In this document: piece by piece, positions 9,171 to 17,041 of the stretch
Layout: each line of letters begins with the position of its first letter
How positions within the stretch are numbered: position 1 is the stretch's first letter
Source of the DNA: Streptomyces sp. AC558_RSS880
Lineage (GTDB): Bacteria > Actinomycetota > Actinomycetes > Streptomycetales > Streptomycetaceae
Reading direction: 5' to 3'
Length of the DNA: 64,000 nt
Assembly: GCF_019049255.1 (NCBI RefSeq)
Contig: NZ_JAGMUJ010000081.1
Coordinates: 56,988-120,987, forward strand
Made by a program: the position numbers and the translations under genes
The notes under the pieces: generated by a model
What the model saw: the letters and a program-made list of their open reading frames with translations, nothing else
Told to the model about the DNA's origin: nothing
The model's database searches: none

Positions 9171-9953
9171 ATGCGCATAAAGAGCGTGTCCGCGTCCTTC
9201 GTTGCCGCCGCGTGCGGCGCCATGGTCCTGTCCGCCCTCGCCGCTCCCGCCGCGCACGCGGACGAGCGGTTCGGCGACACCGACATCACCGGCGTGGTCG
9301 TCGCCGGCGGTGACCCCGTCGTCCTCGGCACCGGCCCGAGAACGGTGACCGTCGAGGTCACCGCGACCGACCCGGCCGGCCTCCAGGAGATCGACGCCAC
9401 CCTGTACCACGGCTCGTTCTCCGCCCAGGACGCCGCCATCGCCTCGGACGCGGCCTGCGGGCCCGCCGCCGCGGCCACCACCACCTGCACCCTGACCTTC
9501 ACCCTCACCCCCGGCACGGCCCCGGCCGACGACGCGCTGGCCGGCACCTGGAGCGTCGGCGCCTACGCGATCGCCGCCGACGGCGACGCCGCCTTCCTGG
9601 ACTCCGCGGCCTCCTTCGACCTGCGCCGCGAGACCCTGCTGACCGCCGACGCCGCGCCCGAGAAGGTGCGCTGGGGCAGGACCGTCACCGTCACCGGTGA
9701 GGTGCGGCACGCGGGCTGGGCGGCCGGCGCGCCGGTCGCCGCCGCGGCCGGGCAGGAGGTGCGGCTGCAGTTCCGCGCGAAGGGCGGCTCCGCCTACCGC
9801 ACCGTCAAGACCGTGACGACCGCCGCCGACGGCACCGTCTCCGCGAACGTCCGGGCGTTCCAGGACGGCTCCTACCGCTGGTCGTACGCCGGTACGTCCG
9901 GCACCGCGGCCGCGGTCTCCCCGGCCGACTGCGTCGACGTGCGCTTCCCCTGA
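9171..9953 (+). CDS. Secreted Ig-like domain protein
   Basis: 260 residues from ATG at 9171; the frame is open back to 9093, but the signal peptide starts here (MRIKSVSASFVAAACGAMVL, cleavage after AAHA near residue 29). The mature protein alternates beta-strand-like segments: RTVTVEVTATDPAGLQEIDATLY in the first half and a second module (KVRWGRTVTVTGEVRH, VRLQFRAKGGSAYRTVKTV, DGTVSANVRAFQDGSYRWSY) that looks like the Ig-like 'stretched over cell wall' repeats common in Streptomyces secreted proteins. No catalytic motif and no anchor. Function unknown, presumably extracellular. A hairpin at 9975-10008 ends the transcript. Confidence 0.75.
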   Translation: MRIKSVSASFVAAACGAMVLSALAAPAAHADERFGDTDITGVVVAGGDPVVLGTGPRTVTVEVTATDPAGLQEIDATLYHGSFSAQDAAIASDAACGPAAAATTTCTLTFTLTPGTAPADDALAGTWSVGAYAIAADGDAAFLDSAASFDLRRETLLTADAAPEKVRWGRTVTVTGEVRHAGWAAGAPVAAAAGQEVRLQFRAKGGSAYRTVKTVTTAADGTVSANVRAFQDGSYRWSYAGTSGTAAAVSPADCVDVRFP

Positions 9954-9974
9954 GCCGACCGACCACCGAACGCC

Positions 9975-10008
9975 GGCGCCGGGCCGTCCCGCACGGGCAC
10001 CCGGCGCC
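9975..10008 (+). terminator. Hairpin after the secreted Ig-like gene
   Basis: GGCGCCGGG at 9975-9983 pairs perfectly with CCCGGCGCC at 10000-10008, and an inner CCGT/ACGG pair extends the stem. It begins 22 bases after the stop. Confidence 0.6.
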
Positions 10009-10186
10009 GAGCCGTCCGTACGGCGCGCCGACGCCGGGCCGTCCGTACGGGCATCCGGCGCGGCCGCCTCGCGCGACACAGACCGGCGACCGGCGACTGA
10101 CGGCTGACGACCGTCAGCTGGCGACCGGCGACCGGCCGGGACCACGACTCGTGCCGTCCGCGCGGTCACGGGATACGGCACATCTG

Positions 10187-10298
10187 CCGACCGGCACCTT
10201 CAAACCCGGCACACCGCTCGGCCGGCGTCTTCGAACCCGGCGCGCCTGCCGACCCGCACCTTCGAACCCGGCGCGCCTCTCGACCGGCACCTTCCGGA
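10187..10298. repeat. Degenerate tandem repeats of about 30 bp
   Basis: Within the gene-free stretch 9954-10366, three and a half imperfect copies of a unit of about 30 bases (core GACCGGCACCTTCGAACCCGG) start near 10187, 10219, 10248 and 10281. A second degenerate family with core CCGGGCCGTCCGTACGGGCA occupies 9978-10050, followed by GGCGACCGGCGAC repeats to 10135. No gene is supported here on either strand. Confidence 0.65.
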
Positions 10299-10366
10299 CA
10301 CAGGACAGCGGTCACCACCCACCCGGCACCCTCACCGAAGCCCGAGCCCGCCCCGCGTCCTCGCGC

Positions 10367-11044
10367 TCACCCGACGGCGAACAGGACCGCCAGCAGCACC
10401 GCCCCCGCGACGGCGGGCGCCGCGATCTCGTAGGCCCACCGCACGGTCACCTCGCCCTGCGCGGCCTCGGCACCCTGCCGCCGTTCGTGCAGCTCACGCA
10501 TCTCGTCCATGGCCCGGTCGCTCTCATGCCGCCGGGGCCCCTCGGCAAGGCCCTCCGCGCCACGGCCGCCGCGGCCGCCCCCGCGGGCGGCCTGTGCCGC
10601 GGCCCGCGCCTCCTGCCGGTGCGCCTTGCTGCGGGCCCGCAGCGACACCGGAAGGGCCCACAGCTGGTACTTCGCGCCGGACTCGGTGAAGACCTCGTTG
10701 GTGAAACCGGACCGCAGCGAGGCGACCTGCCCCCAGGGCAGCACGATCACGCGGAACGGGTTGCGGACGCGCAGCCGGTCGTCGTTCACGGACACGGCGG
10801 GGCGCAGCGTGTAGGCGACGACCAGCGGCACGAGGAAGAGCATCGCGGCGAGGGCCAGCCACGGGGTGCGGCCCTCACCGGCGAACACCGCGTCGACGCC
10901 GAGCCATCCCATGACGGCGAGCAGCAGCACACCGCCGACGAGGCCCGCGGGTGAGCGGTAGATGCGGTCCTGGTACTGCGGCTCCGCGGGCCCGGTCGGC
11001 TTCGTGGGCTCCGGGTCGGGCGACTGGTGCTCGGGGGACGTCAT
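10367..11044 (-). CDS. PH-domain membrane protein
   Basis: 225 residues from ATG at 11044. The N-terminal 30 residues are Pro/Glu-rich and cytoplasmic. Two closely spaced membrane helices follow (LVGGVLLLAVMGWLGVDAVF and PWLALAAMLFLVPLVVAYTL), then a short bacterial PH-like module (VSVNDDRLRVRNPFRVIVLPW, GQVASLRSG) typical of 'PH domain-containing protein' families in actinomycetes. A charged, Arg/Glu-rich region precedes a last helix (AAPAVAGAVLLAVLFAVG). Probably an integral membrane protein with the PH fold inside the cell; the ligand is unknown. It is divergent from deoC with 112 bases between the starts. Confidence 0.7.
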   Translation of the reverse strand: MTSPEHQSPDPEPTKPTGPAEPQYQDRIYRSPAGLVGGVLLLAVMGWLGVDAVFAGEGRTPWLALAAMLFLVPLVVAYTLRPAVSVNDDRLRVRNPFRVIVLPWGQVASLRSGFTNEVFTESGAKYQLWALPVSLRARSKAHRQEARAAAQAARGGGRGGRGAEGLAEGPRRHESDRAMDEMRELHERRQGAEAAQGEVTVRWAYEIAAPAVAGAVLLAVLFAVG

Positions 11045-11125
11045 GCTCCCGATTCTGCACGACGCCCCGGAGGAAGCCGTATGCGGTGGAAGCCGTACGC
11101 GATCCCTCACGGGGCTGTACAGCCG

Positions 11126-11137
11126 CTACGCGCGTAG
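11126..11137. promoter_or_regulatory. Nucleoside-regulon operator at deoC
   Basis: Perfect 12-bp palindrome CTACGCGCGTAG, 19 bases before the deoC start. The same sequence occurs before add and the nucleoside importer operon, and a one-base variant before both bmp genes in this window. Inferred operator for a shared repressor. Confidence 0.75.
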
Positions 11138-11156
11138 ATATGCTCGTCTGGTGACC

Positions 11157-12110
11157 ATGCCCACCACTGCACCACACGCTCTCAGCGACGTCACCGCGTC
11201 CGACGGCACGCTGCGCCGCTTCCTCCACGGGCTGCCCGGCGTCGACGCGGTCGGCCTGGAGGCGCGCGCCGCCTCCCTCGGCACCCGTTCGATCAAGACG
11301 ACCGCGAAGGCGTACGCCATCGACCTCGCCATCTCGATGGTCGACCTGACGACGCTGGAAGGCGCGGACACCCCGGGCAAGGTCCGGGCGCTCGGCGCGA
11401 AGGCGGTCCGTCCCGACCCGACCGACCGCACCACGCCCGCCACGGCCGCGGTCTGCGTCTACCCCGACATGGTGGCCACGGCGAAGGAGGCCGTCGCCGG
11501 CTCCGGCGTCAAGGTCGCCTCCGTCGCCACGGCCTTCCCGGCCGGCCGCGCCCCGATCGCCGTGAAGCTGGCGGACGTCCGCGAGGCCGTCGCCGCCGGT
11601 GCGGACGAGATCGACATGGTCATCGACCGCGGGGCGTTCCTCGCGGGGAACTACATGAAGGTGTACGACGAGATCACCGCCGTGAAGGAGGCCTGCGGGA
11701 CGAACGCCCGCCTGAAGGTCATCTTCGAGACCGGCGAGCTGTCGACGTACGACAACATCCGCCGCGCCAGCTGGCTCGGCATGCTGGCCGGCGCGGACTT
11801 CATCAAGACCTCGACCGGCAAGGTCGCCGTCAACGCGACCCCCGCGAACACCCTCCTCATGCTGGAGGCGGTCCGCGACTTCCGCGCCCAGACCGGCGTC
11901 CAGATCGGCGTGAAGCCGGCCGGCGGCATCCGCACGACCAAGGACGCCGTCAAGTTCCTGGTCCTGGTCAACGAGACCGCGGGCGAGGACTGGCTGGACA
12001 ACCACTGGTTCCGCTTCGGCGCCTCCTCGCTGCTGAACGACCTGCTGATGCAGCGCCAGAAGCTGGCCACCGGCCGCTACTCCGGCCCCGACTACGTGAC
12101 GGTGGACTGA
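11157..12110 (+). CDS. deoC: Deoxyribose-phosphate aldolase
   Basis: 317 residues from ATG at 11157 (a GTG two codons earlier at 11151 is possible). DeoC cleaves 2-deoxy-D-ribose 5-phosphate to acetaldehyde and glyceraldehyde 3-phosphate, the last step of deoxynucleoside catabolism. Seen motifs: EIDMVIDRGAFL (catalytic Asp region), ADFIKTSTGKVAVNATP (Schiff-base Lys) and GVKPAGGIRT (second Lys). An N-terminal extension of about 60 residues compared with the bacterial 220-260-residue enzyme is the usual state in actinomycetes and eukaryote-like DeoC. The gene is followed after 5 bases by an aldehyde dehydrogenase gene that could oxidise the acetaldehyde, and preceded by the shared palindromic operator, so it is probably induced by nucleosides or a breakdown product. 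Confidence 0.93.
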   Translation: MPTTAPHALSDVTASDGTLRRFLHGLPGVDAVGLEARAASLGTRSIKTTAKAYAIDLAISMVDLTTLEGADTPGKVRALGAKAVRPDPTDRTTPATAAVCVYPDMVATAKEAVAGSGVKVASVATAFPAGRAPIAVKLADVREAVAAGADEIDMVIDRGAFLAGNYMKVYDEITAVKEACGTNARLKVIFETGELSTYDNIRRASWLGMLAGADFIKTSTGKVAVNATPANTLLMLEAVRDFRAQTGVQIGVKPAGGIRTTKDAVKFLVLVNETAGEDWLDNHWFRFGASSLLNDLLMQRQKLATGRYSGPDYVTVD

Positions 12111-12115
12111 TCACC

Positions 12116-13552
12116 ATGGCACCCGTTTTTGAGTACGCACCGGCGCCCGAGTCCCGCTCGGTCGTCGACATCGCCCCGTCGTACGGCCTGTTCATCGACG
12201 GCGAGTTCACCGAGGCCGCCGACGGCAAGGTCTTCAAGACCGTCTCCCCCTCCACCGAGGAGGTCCTCTCCGAGGTCGCCGAGGCCGGTGAGGCGGACGT
12301 CGACCGCGCCGTGCAGGCCGCCCGCAAGGCCTTCGAGAAGTGGTCGGCGCTGCCGGGCTCCGAGCGCGCGAAGTACCTCTTCCGCATCGCCCGCGTCATC
12401 CAGGAGCGCAGCCGCGAGCTCGCCGTCCTCGAGACCCTCGACAACGGCAAGCCGATCAAGGAGACCCGCGACGCGGACCTCCCCCTGGTCGCCGCGCACT
12501 TCTTCTACTACGCGGGCTGGGCCGACAAGCTCGACCACGCCGGCTACGGCGCGAATCCGCGGCCGCTGGGCGTCGCGGGCCAGGTCATCCCCTGGAACTT
12601 CCCGCTCCTGATGCTGGCGTGGAAGATCGCCCCCGCGCTCGCGACCGGCAACACGGTGGTCCTGAAGCCCGCCGAGACGACCCCCCTCTCCGCGCTCTTC
12701 TTCGCGGACATCTGCCGTCAGGCCGGGCTCCCCAAGGGCGTCGTCAACATCATCACCGGCGACGGCCGCACCGGCGCCGCGCTGATCGCCCACCCCGACG
12801 TCAACAAGGTCGCCTTCACGGGCTCCACGGCCGTCGGCAAGGAGATCGCGCGCACGGTCGCGGGCACCCGCAAGAAGCTGACCCTCGAACTGGGTGGCAA
12901 GGGCGCCAACATCGTCTTCGACGACGCCCCGATCGACCAGGCCGTCGAGGGCATCGTCAACGGCATCTTCTTCAACCAGGGCCAGGTCTGCTGCGCGGGC
13001 TCCCGCCTGCTGGTCCAGGAGTCGATCCACGACGAGCTCCTCGACTCCCTCAAGCGCCGCCTGTCCACGCTCCGCCTCGGCGACCCGCTGGACAAGAACA
13101 CCGACATCGGCGCGATCAACTCCGCCGAGCAGCTGGCCCGGATCACCGCACTGGCCGACCAGGGCGAGGCGGAGGGCGCCGAGCGCTGGTCCCCGGCCTG
13201 CGAACTCCCGGAGAACGGCTTCTGGTTCGCCCCGACGCTCTTCACGAACGTCACCCAGGCGCACACGGTCGCCCGCGACGAGATCTTCGGCCCGGTCCTG
13301 TCCGTCCTCACCTTCCGCACGCCGGACGAGGCGGTCGCCAAGGCCAACAACACCCCGTACGGCCTGTCGGCGGGCATCTGGACGGAGAAGGGTTCGCGCA
13401 TCCTGGCGGTCGCGAACAAGCTCCGCGCGGGCGTCATCTGGTCCAACACGTTCAACAAGTTCGACCCGACCTCGCCGTTCGGCGGCTACAAGGAGTCGGG
13501 CTTCGGCCGCGAGGGCGGCCGCCACGGCCTGGAGGCGTACCTCGATGTCTGA
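12116..13552 (+). CDS. Aldehyde dehydrogenase (NAD(P)+), full length
   Basis: 478 residues, normal length for the superfamily. Seen: the PWNFPLLMLAWKIAPALATG cofactor/substrate region, FTGSTAVGKEI of the Rossmann fold, LELGGKGAN with general-base Glu258, and NQGQVCCAGSR with the catalytic Cys292 (by alignment to the GQ-x-C position), then EIFGPVLSV and PFGGYKESGFGRE near the end. It should oxidise an aldehyde to the acid with NAD(P)+. Because it starts 5 bases after deoC, acetaldehyde released by DeoC is a sensible substrate (inference). The last 8 bases overlap the start of the next gene, so the two dehydrogenase-like proteins are made together. Confidence 0.9.
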   Translation: MAPVFEYAPAPESRSVVDIAPSYGLFIDGEFTEAADGKVFKTVSPSTEEVLSEVAEAGEADVDRAVQAARKAFEKWSALPGSERAKYLFRIARVIQERSRELAVLETLDNGKPIKETRDADLPLVAAHFFYYAGWADKLDHAGYGANPRPLGVAGQVIPWNFPLLMLAWKIAPALATGNTVVLKPAETTPLSALFFADICRQAGLPKGVVNIITGDGRTGAALIAHPDVNKVAFTGSTAVGKEIARTVAGTRKKLTLELGGKGANIVFDDAPIDQAVEGIVNGIFFNQGQVCCAGSRLLVQESIHDELLDSLKRRLSTLRLGDPLDKNTDIGAINSAEQLARITALADQGEAEGAERWSPACELPENGFWFAPTLFTNVTQAHTVARDEIFGPVLSVLTFRTPDEAVAKANNTPYGLSAGIWTEKGSRILAVANKLRAGVIWSNTFNKFDPTSPFGGYKESGFGREGGRHGLEAYLDV

Positions 13553-14444
13553 GAAGTCCGAGCAGCGACTGAGTGTCTTCAAGACCTACAAGCTGTACGT
13601 CGGCGGGAAGTTCCCGCGTTCCGAGAGCGGCCGGGTGTACGAGGTGACCGACGCAAAGGGCAAGTGGCTGGCCAACGCCCCGCTCTCCTCCCGCAAGGAC
13701 GCCCGTGACGCGGTGGTCGCCGCGCGCAAGGCGTTCGGCGGCTGGTCCGGCGCGACGGCGTACAACCGCGGCCAGATCCTGTACCGGATCGCGGAGATGC
13801 TCGAAGGCCGCCGTGACCAGTACGTCGCGGAGGTCGCCGACGCCGAGGGCCTGTCGAAGTCGAAGGCTGCGGCGCAGGTCGACGCGGCGATCGACCGCTG
13901 GGTCTGGTACGCGGGCTGGACCGACAAGATCGCCCAGGTGATCGGCGGCGGCAACCCGGTCGCCGGCCCCTTCTTCAACCTGTCCTCCCCCGAACCGACG
14001 GGCGTGGTCGCCGTACTGGCCCCCCAGGAGTCGTCCTTCCTGGGCCTGGTCTCGGTGATCGCCCCGGTCATCGCCACCGGCAACACGGCGGTCGTGGTGG
14101 CCTCGGAGAAGTCCCCCCTCCCCGCCCTCTCCCTCGGCGAGGTGCTGGCCACCTCCGACCTCCCCGGCGGCGTGGTCAACGTCCTCTCCGGACGTACGGC
14201 GGAGATCGCCGCCCCGCTCGCCGCGCACCAGGACGTCAACGCGATCGACCTCGCGGGCGCCGACGAGGTGCTGGCGAAGGAGCTGGAGATCGCGGCCGCG
14301 GACAACCTCAAGCGCGTTCTGCGTCCACAGCCTGTGGACGACTGGTCGGCGGCCCCCGGCACCGACCGCATGACGGCGTTCCTGGAGACCAAGACGGTCT
14401 GGCACCCGACGGGTTCCCTGGGCGCGTCGGGCTCCGCGTACTGA
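13545..14444 (+). CDS. Truncated aldehyde dehydrogenase homologue, probably non-catalytic
   Basis: 299 residues from ATG at 13545, which overlaps the end of the preceding dehydrogenase gene. It aligns with the N-terminal cofactor-binding half of aldehyde dehydrogenases (KLYVGGKFPRSESGR, then VVAARKAFGGWSGATAYNRG, then TGVVAVLAPQESSFLGLV and APVIATGNTAVV) but the PWNF motif is replaced by APQES, there is no LELGG glutamate and no GQxC cysteine, and the protein stops where the catalytic domain would begin. The reading frame is clean and ends with its own stop and a strong terminator, so it looks like a maintained gene, not decay. Inferred role: a regulatory or structural partner of the full-length enzyme. 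Confidence 0.8.
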   Translation: MSEKSEQRLSVFKTYKLYVGGKFPRSESGRVYEVTDAKGKWLANAPLSSRKDARDAVVAARKAFGGWSGATAYNRGQILYRIAEMLEGRRDQYVAEVADAEGLSKSKAAAQVDAAIDRWVWYAGWTDKIAQVIGGGNPVAGPFFNLSSPEPTGVVAVLAPQESSFLGLVSVIAPVIATGNTAVVVASEKSPLPALSLGEVLATSDLPGGVVNVLSGRTAEIAAPLAAHQDVNAIDLAGADEVLAKELEIAAADNLKRVLRPQPVDDWSAAPGTDRMTAFLETKTVWHPTGSLGASGSAY

Positions 14445-14498
14445 CGCGCGCGAGCGGCCCCGGCGGCTTCCGATGCCGTCGGCCCCGCCCCGGCACCA

Positions 14499-14566
14499 TG
14501 AGGGGAGCGTTTCTCCAGGCACGACGCCGCTCACGCGGTGTTTCACCTGGAGAAACGCTCCCCTCA
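14499..14566. terminator. Bidirectional terminator between convergent genes
   Basis: A perfect 21-bp inverted repeat (arms 14499-14519 and 14546-14566, core GGGGAGCGTTTCTCCAGG) with a 26-base loop. It is centred between the stops of the truncated dehydrogenase (plus, 14444) and the oxidoreductase (minus, 14593). Confidence 0.85.
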
Positions 14567-14592
14567 CCGAACGGCGCACGTGAGAGACACAC

Positions 14593-15258
14593 CTACTCCT
14601 GTACGCCGACACGCCTGTCGTCCGAGTGGAGGTGAGGGACGGCGGAGCCGGGGTCGAAGCCCGCGAAGGCCAGGCCGATGACGAAACCCGCCGCTTCCTC
14701 CAACTGACGAACGCGAGCCAGCGCTCCCAGGAGCGCCGGCACTCCGCCGACGTCACGGACCAGCTCACCGACGACGTTCAGTGCCGCCGTGTCGTCACCG
14801 CACATCGCCACCGTCGCACGAGGGTGGCCATCACCGGGCGGGCGCGTCCACTGGTCGGCGGGAAAGAGGTGGAACGCCTTGACGACCTGGGCTCCCGGAG
14901 CCAGCCCGGCGATGCGCTCCGCCATGGACTCGCCGTATTCGGTGAGCAGAGTGCCGACGCCGTGCACGACGGCGTTCGTGGGGTCGATCAACGGCATCCC
15001 GTCGAGCGCGCCACCGGACGCGCCCACCGATTCCAGCATCTCCTCGACGCCGTCCCAGGACACGGCGAGGAGCACCGCATCGCGCCCGGCGACCGTCTCA
15101 CGCGGGGTGGCGGCACGGACCCCGTGGCCCAGCCGCTCGGCGAGTTCCTCTGCCTTGGCCTGCGAGCGTCCACCGATCACTACCTCATGTCCCGCCCGGG
15201 CCCAGCCCTCTCCGAGGGCCGCCGCCAGCGTTCCCGTTCCCAGGATCCCGATGCGCAT
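14593..15258 (-). CDS. NADPH-dependent F420 reductase-like oxidoreductase
   Basis: 221 residues. The N-terminus MRIGILGTGTLAAALGEGWA is a GxGxxA dinucleotide-binding loop and VVIGGRSQAKAEEL fits NADP binding (Arg after the second strand). The pattern DPTNAV, AFHLFPADQW and GDD matches the F420H2:NADP oxidoreductase (Fno) family, which includes many uncharacterised paralogues. Cytoplasmic, about the normal family length. It is divergent from an HxlR regulator and shares a 24-bp palindrome with it, so it is the likely target of that regulator, as is common for HxlR proteins sensing reactive aldehydes or quinones. Substrate unknown. Confidence 0.8.
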   Translation of the reverse strand: MRIGILGTGTLAAALGEGWARAGHEVVIGGRSQAKAEELAERLGHGVRAATPRETVAGRDAVLLAVSWDGVEEMLESVGASGGALDGMPLIDPTNAVVHGVGTLLTEYGESMAERIAGLAPGAQVVKAFHLFPADQWTRPPGDGHPRATVAMCGDDTAALNVVGELVRDVGGVPALLGALARVRQLEEAAGFVIGLAFAGFDPGSAVPHLHSDDRRVGVQE

Positions 15259-15310
15259 CCGTCTGTGCCTCTCCCGTAGCGGTCGGTCGGATGGCTACGG
15301 TAGGCAAGGC

Positions 15311-15334
15311 GTTACGCACCGATCGGTGCGTGAC
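15311..15334. promoter_or_regulatory. Palindromic operator of the HxlR regulator
   Basis: Perfect 18-bp palindrome ACGCACCGATCGGTGCGT at 15314-15331, extended to 24 bp with one mismatched pair. It sits between the divergent starts at 15258 and 15359. Confidence 0.75.
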
Positions 15335-15358
15335 CGGCGCGCGATGATGGGCGGCGAG

Positions 15359-15736
15359 ATGACTGATCACGACGCCCACTGCCATGATCTGGTCGCCGAT
15401 TGCCGTCTGCGCTCGGCCACCGATCTCCTCGCCCACACCTGGGATCCCGTTGTGCTGGCGGCACTTCGCGTGGGCCCACGACGGCGCCGTGAGCTGCGCG
15501 CCGCGATCGGAGGCATGAGCGACAAGGTGCTGACCGAGTCCTTGCGCCGTCTGCTCGCGCACGGACTGATCGAGCGGCACGCCCGCGCCGAGGCGCCACC
15601 ACGCGTCGACTACGCCCTGACCGGCTTGGGGCAAAGCCTGGTCGAGGGCCCGATGACCGCGCTCGGACGCTGGGCGCTCGAACACGGCGACGAACTTCTC
15701 GAAGCCCAGGAGTCCAGCGCCACGAGAGGTCTGTGA
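15359..15736 (+). CDS. HxlR-family transcriptional regulator
   Basis: 125 residues from ATG at 15359; in-frame ATGs at 15344 and 15347 are alternatives. Winged-helix HxlR pattern: DLLAHTWDPVVLAALRVGPRR at the N-terminus, RRELRAAIGGMSDKVLTESLRRLLAHGLIER as the recognition part, then the wing with VDYALTGLGQSLVEGPM. The N-terminal segment carries HCHDLVADCRL, where Cys residues occupy the place used by redox/aldehyde-sensing HxlR proteins (family knowledge; sensing here is inference). It should repress itself and the divergent oxidoreductase through the palindrome at 15311-15334. Confidence 0.85.
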   Translation: MTDHDAHCHDLVADCRLRSATDLLAHTWDPVVLAALRVGPRRRRELRAAIGGMSDKVLTESLRRLLAHGLIERHARAEAPPRVDYALTGLGQSLVEGPMTALGRWALEHGDELLEAQESSATRGL

Positions 15737-15739
15737 GCG

Positions 15740-15761
15740 CGGCTTGACATGGATCAAGCCG
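15740..15761 (+). terminator. Short hairpin after the HxlR gene
   Basis: CGGCTTGA at 15740-15747 pairs with TCAAGCCG at 15754-15761 across a 6-base loop, directly after the stop. Confidence 0.5.
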
Positions 15762-15915
15762 TCGTTCCTGCGGGTGGAGCACCGAGGAAGGCCAGAAGAC
15801 GGTCCTCAGGTGAAACGGGCGCCTGCCAGGGTGCGATGGACCCCGAACGCGACGTACGACTTCAACCGCTTCCACTCCAGTCACAGCCCGGGTCCGGCGG
15901 TGGCGCCCGCGCGCC

Positions 15916-16116
15916 TCACCGCGCCGCCCCCTGACCGGCCCGGAGCGCGGTGGCAAGCGCACGGGCCGTGGCCACGTTGCAGCGCCCCAGGTCGATCCAC
16001 GCGAGCGGAGCGGACCCGGCGCACGAGGCCGCGTCGAGTCCGAGGGACGGCAACGTCACCCCCGCCGCCTTGAGCGCGTCGCGCAGCTCCGCACACGCCC
16101 GTTCGGCGTCTCCCAC
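15916..16116 (-). CDS. Small conserved actinomycete protein
   Basis: 66 residues from a GTG at 16116 with GGGGAGG about 9 bases upstream. The sequence (ELRDALKAAGVTLPSLGLD, then CAGSAPLAWIDLGRCNVATA and RALATALR) has a pattern I recall from small Streptomyces proteins of unknown function, often in accessory regions: two Cys flanking an 'IDLGRCN' motif. No signal peptide. It overlaps the end of a possible 44-residue frame upstream, which suggests coupling. Function unknown. Confidence 0.55.
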   Translation of the reverse strand: MGDAERACAELRDALKAAGVTLPSLGLDAASCAGSAPLAWIDLGRCNVATARALATALRAGQGAAR

Positions 16117-16117
16117 C

Positions 16118-16252
16118 TCAGAGAACCTCCCCTCTGCTGCGGGCGTCGGCCCTGGCGATCCGGGCCCGCAGCAGTGGCTCCGCCCGTTCCAGGACGTGCA
16201 GCGGCCGCACGTCGGCGGGCAGCGCCGTCCACATTCGCACCCACACTGTCAC
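16118..16252 (-). CDS. Possible small protein, 44 residues
   Basis: A short frame from a GTG at 16252 encoding VTVWVRMWTALPADVRPLH and an Arg/Ala-rich helix ending RGEVL. Its stop is 1 base from the GTG of the next small gene, an arrangement typical of real coupled genes. The start is uncertain, no good ribosome binding site is seen, and it could be the tail of a decayed longer gene. Function unknown. Confidence 0.3.
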   Translation of the reverse strand: MTVWVRMWTALPADVRPLHVLERAEPLLRARIARADARSRGEVL

Positions 16253-16323
16253 CAAGCGCGACCACCGTTGGTGGACGTCCTGTTCCCCTGTGCCACCGGG
16301 GAACAGGCGCCTCGCGCAGGGGT

Positions 16324-16773
16324 TCAGCCCTGGAGCTTCATGCCCTTGGGTGAGGTGAGGCCCTCGGTGGGGTGGGCACGGAACGTCGCCGTCCAGACGG
16401 TTGGCGGACAGGACGTGCCGTTGGGGTGCTGTTCCGTCAGTTCGGCTCCGGTACTGTCCTCGACGACCGTGTCGCCGCTCTTCGCGGATGTCACGATGAG
16501 CCGCACCGGCACGGTCTTCGCACCGACGTCGTCGGGCAGGCGGACCGCCAGCGACATGAACGGGTCGCCGGAACTGCCCGACGCCCGCTCCTCGCAGGCG
16601 TCGTTCACGCACAGCCGGATTCTCGCCGCGTCCGGCCCGCCGAAGTCGGCGGGCTGCCACACGACGGACACCTGCGAGTCCGCGGCGGCCTCGGTGCACG
16701 GCGTGTCCCCGCCGAGGACCGAGCATCCGGTCAGGGCCACCGCCAGCAGCGGGACGAACAAGGCTCGGCGCAT
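16324..16773 (-). CDS. Putative lipoprotein
   Basis: 149 residues. A short signal with a lipobox (LLAVALTGCSVLGGD; Cys17) predicts export and lipid attachment. The mature part has an Ig-like or beta-sandwich look (VSVVWQPADFGGPDAARIRLCVNDACEER, then FMSLAVRLPDD and VPVRLIVTSAKSGD) and a Cys pair (CVNDAC). No enzyme motif. The ATG at 16773 lies 1 base after the end of a small secreted frame upstream, so the two probably share a transcript. Function unknown. Confidence 0.7.
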   Translation of the reverse strand: MRRALFVPLLAVALTGCSVLGGDTPCTEAAADSQVSVVWQPADFGGPDAARIRLCVNDACEERASGSSGDPFMSLAVRLPDDVGAKTVPVRLIVTSAKSGDTVVEDSTGAELTEQHPNGTSCPPTVWTATFRAHPTEGLTSPKGMKLQG

Positions 16774-16774
16774 G

Positions 16775-17025
16775 TCAATACCTCGCTACGGTGCCGGGGA
16801 AGGCGCTGTTGGCCAGCCCGATGTCGGTGAAGCACAGCCAGCACGGGCCGAAGAGGCCGCCGCTGTTGTCGTCGCCGCCTCCGCGGCCTCGGCGGACGCG
16901 GGCTCGTTGAGCAGGGGCAGCGGGGCGCACACGAGAGCGGTCAACAGGCCTGCCGCCGGCGCTCGTCGTCCGATGCGGGATCTTCGCCGGCCGGGAACCG
17001 GGGCGATCGGCGTGCGGTCGTACAC
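16775..17025 (-). pseudogene. Small secreted protein, apparently frameshifted
   Basis: Two frames each carry half of a plausible gene. The frame starting at ATG 17025 gives a Tat-like or long Sec signal (GRRRSRIGRRAPAAGLLTAL then NEPASA), but after about residue 50 it turns into low-complexity Ala/Thr/Ser. The other frame gives, over the same bases, DDNSGGLFGPCWLCFTDIGL and then ANSAFPGTVARY before a stop 1 base from the lipoprotein ATG, a far more protein-like tail with a C-x2-C. A single indel near 16885 would join signal and tail. It could be a real disruption, a sequencing error, or the long frame could simply be the gene. Confidence 0.4.
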
Positions 17026-17041
17026 AGAGGAACCTTCCCAC

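Noticed and set aside
15744..15915. Short plus-strand frames after the HxlR gene (start MTWIKPSFLR or MDQAVVPAGG)
   Set aside because: No ribosome binding site, no family resemblance, and they begin inside the probable terminator hairpin.
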